13,752 nucleotides of DNA, from NCBI GenBank assembly GCA_947625565.1, contig CANQOU010000021.1, positions 1-13,752 on the forward strand, in the 5' to 3' direction. A program made the position numbers and the translations under genes. Below the pieces are notes generated by a model. It was not told the DNA's origin. It saw only the letters and a list, made by a program, of their open reading frames with translations, and made no database searches. Origin of the DNA: an uncultured Clostridia bacterium (GTDB lineage: Bacteria; Bacillota; Clostridia; TANB77; CAG-508). This document shows positions 6,497 through 13,409 of this stretch, one piece after another (within the stretch, counting starts at the first letter, position 1; each line of letters opens with the position of its first letter).

Positions 6497-6548
6497 TTGG
6501 AAAAAAATGGAATTAGACAAATACAACAAAATTTCTATTTTTTTCCAA
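6497..6548 (-). other. long hairpin in the 5' leader of agrA-agrC
   Basis: Two 16-base arms, 6497-6512 (TTGGAAAAAAATGGAA) and 6533-6548 (TTCTATTTTTTTCCAA), are complementary at 15 of 16 positions, with a 20-base loop. The inferred transcription start lies only a few bases upstream of the outer arm on the minus strand, so the message would begin with this hairpin. It ends about 16 bases before the ribosome site. It may be a stability element or an operator-like dyad. Confidence 0.65.
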
Positions 6549-6558
6549 AATCAATTAC

Positions 6559-6587
6559 AATATAAACCAAAAAGCTAGTATTGTCAA
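6559..6587 (-). promoter_or_regulatory. strong sigma-A promoter for agrA-agrC
   Basis: On the minus strand, a consensus TTGACA (6587-6582), 17 bases, then TATATT (6564-6559). The start of transcription should be near 6552, giving an ~87-base leader. A near-perfect promoter suggests steady basal expression of the regulator and sensor. Confidence 0.7.
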
Positions 6588-6770
6588 TAGGGAATTTGTA
6601 AGTATAAGATAAACAATGAAATATCAGTAGTAGCAATAAAAAAATAATGATATTGACGATGTTATTTGAACCAGACAAAAATGGAAAAAACTGTAAAAAA
6701 CAAAAAAGAAAAAATCATAAAATTTTATTTACTTAATAAAATTAAGATAAGAAAATAGGAGTTGAGGAAA
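6588..6770 (+). promoter_or_regulatory. upstream region of pdaA with a weak sporulation-type promoter candidate
   Basis: The 305 bases between the divergent agrA and pdaA starts hold no gene. On the plus strand I see no sigma-A promoter with proper spacing: TTGACG at 6653 has no -10. TGTAAA (6692-6697), 18 bases, CATAAAA (6716-6722) resembles the -10 CATACTA of forespore sigma-G promoters, which would suit a cortex gene, but the match is partial. AGGAG (6757-6761) is the ribosome site. Confidence 0.25.
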
Positions 6771-7577
6771 ATGAAAGAAAAAATTAAAGCAATTGCTATT
6801 ATAGTTTTAAGTATAAGTGCTTTTTCTTTAAGTGTAATATCAATGCAAGAAGCAAACCAAGAAATTTTGGTAAGTGCAAAAGCAATCAGCAATGAAAAAA
6901 TTGGTTGGGGAATAAAAAGAAATAATGAACATGTACAACCAGATTTAGGTGCAAGTAGATTGGAAACGTTATCAAAAAATAAAGGAATTGCAATTGGAAA
7001 TGCAAATAGTAAAAAAATATATTTAACATTTGACCAAGGATATGAAGCAGGATATACAAGTGAGATATTAAAGACATTAAAAGAAAATAAAGTTCCAGCA
7101 ACATTTTTTATTACAGGACATTATTTAAATACTCAACCAGAATTAGTAAAACAAATGATAGATGAAAATCACATTGTTGGAAATCACAGTGCTAGACATA
7201 AAAGCATGCCAGATATATCAGACGAAGAAATAAAAACAGAACTTTTAACATTACATCAAGCAGTATATGAAAAATTTAATTATGAAATGAAATACATGAG
7301 ACCGCCAAAAGGAGAATATAGTGAAAGAAGTTTAATTGCAACAAGCAATTTGGGATATACAACTGTTATGTGGTCATTTGCCTATAAAGATTGGGAAGAA
7401 AATAACCAACCAAACAATCAAGAAGCAATAAAAATGATTACAGAAAACTTCCATCCTGGTGAGATTATGCTTTTGCATGGAAATTCTAAAACTAATACAG
7501 AAATATTACCGGAAATCATAAAGCAGGCAAGAGAACAAGGATATGAATTTTATTCTTTAGACCAATTTGAAAAATAG
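6771..7577 (+). CDS. pdaA: PdaA-type polysaccharide deacetylase (delta-lactam-forming, spore cortex)
   Basis: 268 residues. A hydrophobic N-terminal signal or anchor is at about 5-24, so the enzyme is exported. NodB deacetylase motifs in order: YLTFDQGYEAGYT (Asp88), GNHSARHKSMP (His139 and His143, metal ligands), RPPKGEYSERSL (177-188), VMWSFAYKDWE, and LLHGNSKTN (His236). The FDxGYExGYT form of motif 1 and the KDW block are typical of PdaA, which deacetylates muramic acid before the muramic delta-lactam of spore cortex forms. Start at ATG 6771 with AGGAG 9 bases ahead; an in-frame TTG at 6762 is too close to that site. yqfC and yqfD follow, consistent with a sporulation role. Confidence 0.88.
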   Translation: MKEKIKAIAIIVLSISAFSLSVISMQEANQEILVSAKAISNEKIGWGIKRNNEHVQPDLGASRLETLSKNKGIAIGNANSKKIYLTFDQGYEAGYTSEILKTLKENKVPATFFITGHYLNTQPELVKQMIDENHIVGNHSARHKSMPDISDEEIKTELLTLHQAVYEKFNYEMKYMRPPKGEYSERSLIATSNLGYTTVMWSFAYKDWEENNQPNNQEAIKMITENFHPGEIMLLHGNSKTNTEILPEIIKQAREQGYEFYSLDQFEK

Positions 7578-7613
7578 AGGAAAAGGTTACATCAGAAAGG
7601 AATGAAAGTAAAA

Positions 7614-7895
7614 ATGAAAAAAAAATATCATAGAAAAATAGACAAATTATTAGAAATACCTAAAGAAGTCTATTCTAATGAAGTAAAAATTACAATTATT
7701 GGATTTGATGAAGTAATAATAGAAAACTATCAAGCTATTTTGGAATATGAAGAATACTTTGTAAGAATAAAAACAATTACAGGAGTAGTTAATCTTAATG
7801 GATATGATTTCAATTTAGAAAATTTATCAAATGATGATATTAAAGTAACAGGTAAGATAGAAGGTATTGAATTTGAAAAACTAACGGAGGACTAG
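7614..7895 (+). CDS. yqfC: sporulation protein YqfC
   Basis: 93 residues. The order with yqfD directly behind, the size (~93 in Bacillus subtilis) and the sequence (KIDKLLEIPKEV, then VKITIIGFDEVIIENYQAIL, then VNLNGYDF) identify YqfC/YabP-family protein. In B. subtilis it belongs to the mother-cell sigma-E regulon; its biochemical role is unknown. ATG 7614 is chosen over 7602 because AAAGGA (7596-7601) abuts the earlier ATG but is 12 bases from this one. The stop is one base from the yqfD start. Confidence 0.9.
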   Translation: MKKKYHRKIDKLLEIPKEVYSNEVKITIIGFDEVIIENYQAILEYEEYFVRIKTITGVVNLNGYDFNLENLSNDDIKVTGKIEGIEFEKLTED

Positions 7896-7896
7896 A

Positions 7897-9081
7897 ATGT
7901 TTATTAAAATTTTGCTATGCTATATTTTTGGATATATTAGGGTTTCAGTAGAAGGGTATTACATTGAGAAATTAATTAACATATGTAAGAACAAAAAAAT
8001 TATAATTTGGAATTTAAAAAGAGAAAAAAATGTAAAGCTATATTTTAACACATCAATACAAGATTTTAAAGAAATTACAAAAATTGCTAAAAAGTTAAAA
8101 TGTCATGTAAAAATTGAGAAAAAGAGAGGAGTTCCATTTTTATTATATAAATATAAGAAAAGAAAAATCTTTGCAGTAGTTTCAATACTTATTATTATTG
8201 GAATTGTTCTCTTATCTAATTTTGTTTGGAATATAGAAATAAAAGAAGAAAACGGAAAAGAATTAGAAAATATTTATCAAGATATATCAAATGCAGGATT
8301 GACCACAGGAAAATTAAAAGCAAAATTGAATACAAAAGAAATAATAAACAAAATAAGACTAGAAAGACAAGATATTGCATGGATGGGAATAGAATTAAAG
8401 GGTACAAATGCTATTGTGCGTATAGTAAAAGCAGATAATAAACCAGAAATTATTGATGACACAGATTATTGCAATATTGTTTCTAATAAAGAAGGAATTA
8501 TAACAAAAATACAAGCACAAAATGGAACAGCAAACGTAAAAGCAGGAGATACTGTAACTTACGGAACAACACTAATTAGTGGATGGTTAGAGGGAAAATA
8601 TACAGGAATGCATTATGTACATGCAAGAGGAGAAATTGAGGCAAAAGTTTGGCATACAAAAAATATTTTTATTCCATATAAATTTACGGAAACTAAGGAA
8701 ACAGGAAATCTAGAAAATTTTTATTCAATAAAATTTAATAATTTTGAAATAAATTTGTCAAAAAGGGTTTCAAAATTTAAAATTTATGATACAATAGAAA
8801 CAGATAAAAAATTTAGATTATTTTCAGATTTCTATTTGCCGATTTCTATAAGAAAAATAACGAATAAAGAGCTAGTAGAAGAAGAAAAAGAATATAATTT
8901 AGAAGAAGCTAAACAACTAGGGATACAACAATTACAGCAAGAATTAGAAGAAGAAATTGAAGATAAAACTAAAATTATGAATAGATATAACAATACATAT
9001 GAAAAAGAAAATGGTATAGAAATAAATGTAACCTATGAAGTTTTAGAGAAAATAGGGACAAATGAAAAAATCGTATTTTGA
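7897..9081 (+). CDS. yqfD: sporulation protein YqfD
   Basis: 394 residues, the usual size of the family. The short N-terminal region (FGYIRVSVEGYYIEKLINIC) is the recognisable YqfD start. A cytoplasmic domain follows, then one clear membrane helix at 91-111 (FAVVSILIIIGIVLLSNFVW), and a large domain beyond the membrane. That domain holds the conserved MGIELKGTNAIVRIV and VSNKEGIITKIQAQNGTANV, and ends in a charged helix (885-style repeats of Glu and Lys). The family is needed for sporulation at about stage IV; the mechanism is unknown. GGAGG (7886-7890) is 6 bases before ATG. It overlaps the ribosome site of the next gene. Confidence 0.92.
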   Translation: MFIKILLCYIFGYIRVSVEGYYIEKLINICKNKKIIIWNLKREKNVKLYFNTSIQDFKEITKIAKKLKCHVKIEKKRGVPFLLYKYKKRKIFAVVSILIIIGIVLLSNFVWNIEIKEENGKELENIYQDISNAGLTTGKLKAKLNTKEIINKIRLERQDIAWMGIELKGTNAIVRIVKADNKPEIIDDTDYCNIVSNKEGIITKIQAQNGTANVKAGDTVTYGTTLISGWLEGKYTGMHYVHARGEIEAKVWHTKNIFIPYKFTETKETGNLENFYSIKFNNFEINLSKRVSKFKIYDTIETDKKFRLFSDFYLPISIRKITNKELVEEEKEYNLEEAKQLGIQQLQQELEEEIEDKTKIMNRYNNTYEKENGIEINVTYEVLEKIGTNEKIVF

Positions 9082-9095
9082 AGAGGGGGATGCAT

Positions 9096-10316
9096 ATGGA
9101 AGAAAGAAGTTTAAGAATAACAGGAGCAGATACTAATTTTTTCAATAAAATCACTAATACATTAACACGTATGTTAATACCAACAAAAATTGGAATTAAC
9201 GGAATGTTTATTGCTATGAAAAGAAATGCGATGTTAAAAGCATATGAAATATATGCAAAAGAGAATGAGCAAGGAAATTCAGACGAAGCAGAAAAAAAAT
9301 TTGACTCAGCATATACTGCTTATTTGGAAGCATTAGATAAACATATTATGGATTCAATTTACAAAAAAGTAAAAAACGGAGTAGCATCAGAATTTGAAAA
9401 AAATGCAATGTCAAAATATTATGAAGTAACAAGTTTAAAAGAAAAAGAATATACAGAATACAAATATCGCAAACAAAAATATTTAATTGAGTTAGACTGG
9501 GATGGAATTCGCACAAATGCAAAAGAAAAAATTTTACAAAAATATACATCTTTTTATCTATATAAAATGGATGCTTTATACAAAGCAATTCTAAAAAATT
9601 ATTCTATTAAATTAGCTGATGGAACAAATATATATGATTCAACAAAAGAGTGGATTTATACAAAAATATTTTATACATTAGAAGAATATGTGCAAAGTAT
9701 TTTATCACTAAAAATTGAGAAATATCCAGAAGAATTTAAAGGTATAGAAACAGAATATGAAAGATTTCAAGGATTTACAGTAGGAAAATTAGATACAAGA
9801 GATATTATAGAAAAAAACATGATTTTATTAAGAATTAGCAGAAAATTATTTACACATAGTATTCCTTTAATTGTTGCAGAACATTGCTATGAAAAAATGC
9901 TAAAAGATGCTAGAACTTTATTACAAGATACAAAAATTGCAAATAAGCGTGAAAGAGCATATTCAATGCTAATAACATTAATTGAGGATTTTTATACAAA
10001 GCTATTATCAACAAAAGTATATTGGGAAGACTTAGAAGAGAGAGAAAAATTCAAGAAAATTTGGGACAAGTATCAAAAAAATTTAGCATTAAAAGAAACA
10101 AATTTTGTTGAATATGTAAAGCAGAAAGAAGTTTTATTTATAAAGGAAGACCTAAAGAAACTTCATAATACAAAAGTAGATTATACAAAGTTAGAAAAAT
10201 ATTATAAGAGAAAACTAGTAGACTACGGAGCAATTCGAGAAATTAAAAATAGTTTCAAATCTTCAGGAAAATATAAAGGAGCAATAAAAGAAATAATTAA
10301 TGAGGTGCATGTATAA
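9096..10316 (+). CDS. uncharacterised all-helical protein between yqfD and ybeY
   Basis: 406 residues; I do not recognise a family. No signal peptide and no membrane helix. It is rich in Lys, Glu and Tyr, with long predicted helices throughout and short repeats of the type KxYxxK. The least charged blocks are about 20-45 (NTLTRMLIPTKIGINGMFIA) and 255-275 (RKLFTHSIPLIVAEHCYEKM). No catalytic motif stands out. Start at ATG 9096, 6 bases after AGAGGGGG; ATG 9090 touches the site. It lies 14 bases after yqfD and 2 before ybeY, so it is in the same operon. In many Clostridia phoH occupies this place, and this protein does not resemble PhoH (no P-loop). Confidence 0.85.
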   Translation: MEERSLRITGADTNFFNKITNTLTRMLIPTKIGINGMFIAMKRNAMLKAYEIYAKENEQGNSDEAEKKFDSAYTAYLEALDKHIMDSIYKKVKNGVASEFEKNAMSKYYEVTSLKEKEYTEYKYRKQKYLIELDWDGIRTNAKEKILQKYTSFYLYKMDALYKAILKNYSIKLADGTNIYDSTKEWIYTKIFYTLEEYVQSILSLKIEKYPEEFKGIETEYERFQGFTVGKLDTRDIIEKNMILLRISRKLFTHSIPLIVAEHCYEKMLKDARTLLQDTKIANKRERAYSMLITLIEDFYTKLLSTKVYWEDLEEREKFKKIWDKYQKNLALKETNFVEYVKQKEVLFIKEDLKKLHNTKVDYTKLEKYYKRKLVDYGAIREIKNSFKSSGKYKGAIKEIINEVHV

Positions 10317-10318
10317 AA

Positions 10319-10798
10319 ATGTTTGAGATTGTGTATAACGGAATAGCGGAAAACCAAAAATATGAAGAAATAATAGGAAAAGTAGTGCAAGAATGCTATA
10401 AAAAAGAAAATTTACAGAATAGCAATTTGATACTAACAATAACATTAACAACACCACAGAATATTAGAAAATTGAACAAGACGTATAGAAATATAGATAG
10501 AGCTACAGACGTTCTATCTTTTCCTGTATTTGAAAAACAAGAACTAGAAAATAAGATTAAAATGCAAGACTTCAATTTTGAAGATATGTTAGGAGATATA
10601 GTAATATCTATTGAACAAGTACAAGAACAAGCTAAAGAATATGAACATAGCTTTGAAAGAGAGTTGAGCTATATGGTGGTACATGGTTTTTATCATCTTA
10701 TGGGTTATGACCATATTGAAGAACAAGACAAAGAACTAATGAGAAAAAAAGAAGAAGCAATTTTAAAACAACTAAAGATAAGTAGAGACGAAACATAG
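10319..10798 (+). CDS. ybeY: YbeY, rRNA maturation endonuclease
   Basis: 159 residues, normal family length. The zinc motif is VHGFYHLMGYDH with His122, His126 and His132. Upstream blocks TDVLSFPV (63-70) and LGDIVISIEQ (91-100) are also diagnostic. It processes the 3' end of 16S rRNA and supports ribosome quality control in the cytoplasm. Its start is 2 bases after the previous stop, with GAGGTG (10302-10307) 11 bases upstream. The usual neighbours phoH and era are not in the window. Confidence 0.96.
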   Translation: MFEIVYNGIAENQKYEEIIGKVVQECYKKENLQNSNLILTITLTTPQNIRKLNKTYRNIDRATDVLSFPVFEKQELENKIKMQDFNFEDMLGDIVISIEQVQEQAKEYEHSFERELSYMVVHGFYHLMGYDHIEEQDKELMRKKEEAILKQLKISRDET

Positions 10799-10816
10799 AA
10801 AGGATGAATAGAGCAG

Positions 10817-10897
10817 ATGGAAAAAGGCAATACAAAAATATTAATTTTCATTTTAGTTATTTTAATTTTAGTAGCTAGTGGAGTTTTGGGGGTATAA
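10817..10897 (+). CDS. signal-anchor part of the DUF3048 protein, in a different frame from the body
   Basis: A 26-residue frame, MEKGNTKILIFILVILILVA then SGVLGV and stop. It is a short basic N terminus and one hydrophobic helix, exactly what the body that follows lacks. AAAGGA (10799-10804), right after the ybeY stop, is 12 bases before this ATG. Removing one G from the run at 10888-10892 joins it to the body as a 369-residue membrane-anchored protein. There is no lipobox cysteine, so unlike B. subtilis YerB it would be an anchor rather than a lipoprotein. Confidence 0.75.
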   Translation: MEKGNTKILIFILVILILVASGVLGV

Positions 10898-11927
10898 GAT
10901 AGTTAAAGATAAAGAAGAAAATAAACCAATAGATACACAAGCTGAAAAAACAACTGTATTAGTAACGCCAGTAGAAGAAAAAGAAGTACAAATTTATAAA
11001 GGAAATGATAGACCAATTGCTGTTATGTATGACAATCATAATCAAGCATGGCCACAGGCAGGATTGAACAAAGCATATTTAGTATATGAAATCATTGTAG
11101 AAGGTGGAGAAACAAGACTAATGGCTCTATATAAAGGTGCAGACTTAGAGTTAATAGGACCTGTTAGAAGTGCAAGACATTATTTCTTAGATTATGCTAT
11201 GGAAAATGATGCTATATATGTACATTTTGGATGGAGTCCACAAGCACAAAGTGACATTAAAAAATATTCGATACATAATATCAATGGTATTTATGAAGAT
11301 GGTTCAACTTTCTGGAGAAGTAAGAAAAAATATGCACCACATAATGCTGTAACAAGTACAAAAAATATATTGGCATCTGCTACAAAAAAAGGATATAGAA
11401 CAACATCTGACAAGGAAAGTGTTTTAAAATATACAGCAGATGAACTTGATTTAAAAGATGCAAGAACAGCAACATCAATAACAATACCACATTCAAATCT
11501 TCAAACAGTTAGATATGAATATGACCAAGAAAATAAAGTATATAAAAGATATGCAAGAAATAAAGCACAGACAGATTGGGAAACAGCTGAACCAATAACA
11601 ACTAAAAACATAATTGTGACAAAATGTGAAAATTATACATTGAATGATAAAGAAAATAAAGGAAGACAAGGCTTAAAAAATATAGGAACATTTGATGGAT
11701 ATTACTTAACAAATGGAAAAATAATGGAAATTAAATGTATAAAAAATGCAAGAGATGAAAAGACAATTTATCAAGACTTAGAAGGAAATGAAATAGAAAT
11801 AAATGATGGAAATACATGGATTAACATTTGCCCAATTGATGCTAAGATTACAATTGAACCAGAAGAAACAGAAGAATTAGATAGTACACAAAATACAGAA
11901 ACAAACAATGCTAATTCTAGAACTTAA
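10878..11927 (+). CDS. yerB: DUF3048 (YerB-like) extracytoplasmic protein, body
   Basis: The frame runs from GTG 10878, but the true protein probably begins at 10817 through the frame change. Conserved DUF3048 blocks: RPIAVMYDNHNQAWPQAGL, YEIIVEGGETRLMALY and IGPVRSARHYFLDYA in the N-terminal domain. The C-terminal domain (about 230-330 of this frame) includes NIIVTKCENYTL and GNTWINICP. The last ~20 residues are acidic and Thr/Asn-rich. The function of the family is not established; members are extracytoplasmic and often lipoproteins. GTG 10878 has no good ribosome site and would give a form without export signal. It is the last gene of the operon; I see only weak hairpins after it. Confidence 0.85.
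   Translation: MEFWGYKIVKDKEENKPIDTQAEKTTVLVTPVEEKEVQIYKGNDRPIAVMYDNHNQAWPQAGLNKAYLVYEIIVEGGETRLMALYKGADLELIGPVRSARHYFLDYAMENDAIYVHFGWSPQAQSDIKKYSIHNINGIYEDGSTFWRSKKKYAPHNAVTSTKNILASATKKGYRTTSDKESVLKYTADELDLKDARTATSITIPHSNLQTVRYEYDQENKVYKRYARNKAQTDWETAEPITTKNIIVTKCENYTLNDKENKGRQGLKNIGTFDGYYLTNGKIMEIKCIKNARDEKTIYQDLEGNEIEINDGNTWINICPIDAKITIEPEETEELDSTQNTETNNANSRT
10886..10897 (+). other. frameshift site in the DUF3048 gene: five-G run before a stop
   Basis: TTG GGG GTA TAA. The body frame is one base ahead (GGG, skip G, TAT AAG). A P-site Gly tRNA on GGG can re-pair perfectly after a +1 step because the run holds a fourth G. A homopolymer insertion, real or from sequencing, explains it as well. 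Confidence 0.7.
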
Positions 11928-12090
11928 AATAAATATTGAAAGACATCTGGTAATATGTCAAGATAAATTTTAAAAATATTTTAGATTTTTTTAGTACATT
12001 GATAATGAAAAGAGCATATTTAATAAACCTCCAGAAAATCAAATTTTTGACTAGCAAATTCTGGAAGTGATTACAATATTGCATATTAAA
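11928..12090. other. non-coding stretch between the DUF3048 gene and the transposase
   Basis: No gene seen. It probably contains the downstream (right) end of the IS110 element. ATTTAATA (about 12018) and TCCAGAA pair with TTCTGGA and TATTAAAT (about 12083-12090), a nested dyad that could be a terminator or end structure. GACAT/ATGTC (11942-11959) is a weaker hairpin. A minus-strand TTGACA lies at 11961-11956 without a nearby -10. Confidence 0.4.
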
Positions 12091-12447
12091 TTACGTTAAC
12101 TTAACCATCTCCTTTGAATTGATGTAAAGTTGATTTTTCTGTAGCATAGAAAAAATCAATCTTACGAATTTTCGTGCAGTAAGTGCGAGTGCTCTTTTAT
12201 GTTTAAATCTACTGACTTCGTTGTATTTCTTTTGATAAAATAATCGATATTCATCATTAGAACGTATAACACTTCCAGTAGCTTCAAGTAAGTAGTAACG
12301 AAGATATTTGTTACCAGTTTTGGTAATAAAAGTATTGTTTGCAGTAAATTTTCCTGATTGTCGTTTGCGCCAACAAAGACCAGCGAATTTGGCTAATTTT
12401 TCTTCTTTAGGAAATCGAGAAATGAAACCAATTTCAGCAATAATGCC
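12091..12447 (-). CDS. IS110 transposase C-terminal part (serine domain), in the +1 frame
   Basis: 118 codons continuing the transposase one base ahead of the first part. It begins GIIAEIGFISRFPKEEKLAK, then AGLCWRKRQSGKF, then KTGNKYLRYYLLEATGSV, the Transposase_20 (IS116/IS110/IS902) domain. Ser339 of the fused protein, in QSG, corresponds to the serine that attacks DNA in IS621-type recombinases. No stop or decay is seen up to the natural TAA at 12091-12093. Without the frame change the element would make no catalytic serine domain. Confidence 0.85.
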   Translation of the reverse strand, partial: GIIAEIGFISRFPKEEKLAKFAGLCWRKRQSGKFTANNTFITKTGNKYLRYYLLEATGSVIRSNDEYRLFYQKKYNEVSRFKHKRALALTARKFVRLIFSMLQKNQLYINSKEMVKLT

Positions 12448-12450
12448 GAG
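12434..12450 (-). other. transposase +1 frameshift site, GCU CGG C
   Basis: Minus strand: GCT GCT CGG CAT TAT TGC TGA. Skipping the C at 12448 gives Ala-Ala-Gly-Ile-Ile-Ala-Glu-Ile-Gly, the standard IS110 sequence. CGG (12448-12446) is the only in-frame CGG in the transposase, and the context CTCGGCAT matches CTCGGTAT in agrC. Confidence 0.8.
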
Positions 12451-13372
12451 CAGCGAATACAGGACCGATACCTTTAATAGAAAGTAAGCATTGATATTCG
12501 TTACTAGATAAACCTTTAACAGCCTTTAAAATAGCTTTGTCTAATTCTTTAATTTGTTTTTCCAAAGAAGAGATACAATTAAAGGAAGAAGCAATAGTGA
12601 CATTTAAAGGATCATATAAAGTTTTATCTAATCTATAAGAATTACGACAAGCCTTTTGAAGAAGATTAGCAGTATTCTCAGGATTAGGAAAACGACTTTT
12701 ACCTTTTTTACAAATAAAGTCAATAAGTTGTTCAAGGGGCATACAAGCAATTTCATCAGGAGTTAGAAACTCAGTAATAATAGCAGATGCAGTTGCACCA
12801 AATTTATTTGAGAAAGGTTGTTCATCCTTATCTAAAACGGCAAGTTCACTGAACTTCAAAAAAATATTAGATAAAGTAAAAGATTTTTCTCTGTTTAAAT
12901 TTTCAGCAATATGTAGACGTTGTCTAGTAAGCCTTTGAAGAGCGACAAAAGCAGAAGATTGAAAAGGTAAAGAAGTAATTTTACCAGTACGAGCAAAGTC
13001 GCTAATAACCATACTATCTAAAGGATCAGTCTTATCAAGAGAAATAAAAGATTCTCTGTAAGCTTTAATAACTTTAGGATTTAAGCAATAAACTTTTGGT
13101 TTAAAACAAGCAAGTTCAGGTGAAGAAGAAAGATAGTTACAGATATGGAAACTGTAGTAAGAAGTAGATTCCATAGCAATAACAACATAATTTAAATTTT
13201 CTGTTTCAAGGCAATTACAAAGATTAGAAATTAAAACAGAAGCACCTGGCAAGTTGTTGGAACAAGAAAAAGATAAAAGTTTTTTTGCAAAAAAATCCAT
13301 AGCATAGACATAGTTAGACTTAGAGCTAACATCAATACCAACAAAAAGAGTTGATTGAAGTTGTTCATTCAT
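12434..13372 (-). CDS. IS110 transposase N-terminal part (RuvC-like DEDD domain)
   Basis: 312 codons, of which the first 308 are normal transposase. DEDD residues: Asp14 in VGIDVSSKSN, Glu68 in IAMESTSYY, and Asp116 and Asp119 in KTDPLDSMVISDFAR. A coiled-coil region (about 145-300) leads to LLSIKGIGPVFAA, where the Transposase_20 domain begins and the frame breaks. Joined to the +1 part it gives 426 residues, a usual IS110 length. AAAGGTGG (13389-13382) lies 9 bases before ATG. The family is an RNA-guided recombinase that uses a bridge RNA and works with DEDD and serine residues together. Confidence 0.93.
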   Translation of the reverse strand: MNEQLQSTLFVGIDVSSKSNYVYAMDFFAKKLLSFSCSNNLPGASVLISNLCNCLETENLNYVVIAMESTSYYSFHICNYLSSSPELACFKPKVYCLNPKVIKAYRESFISLDKTDPLDSMVISDFARTGKITSLPFQSSAFVALQRLTRQRLHIAENLNREKSFTLSNIFLKFSELAVLDKDEQPFSNKFGATASAIITEFLTPDEIACMPLEQLIDFICKKGKSRFPNPENTANLLQKACRNSYRLDKTLYDPLNVTIASSFNCISSLEKQIKELDKAILKAVKGLSSNEYQCLLSIKGIGPVFAARHYC

Positions 13373-13409
13373 AGTAAATCACCACCTTTCAATTCTTAAT
13401 AATATAAAC

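Noticed and set aside
10886..10897. Including the DUF3048 break as a third CGG-type site
   Set aside because: There is no CGG; GGG followed by G is read normally elsewhere in the window (for example in mazF and the methyltransferase), so it is kept as a separate observation.
4833..13372. Equal length (312 codons) of the truncated AgrC and truncated transposase as a meaningful pattern
   Set aside because: The proteins are unrelated and the extra codons after the shift differ (three versus four); coincidence.
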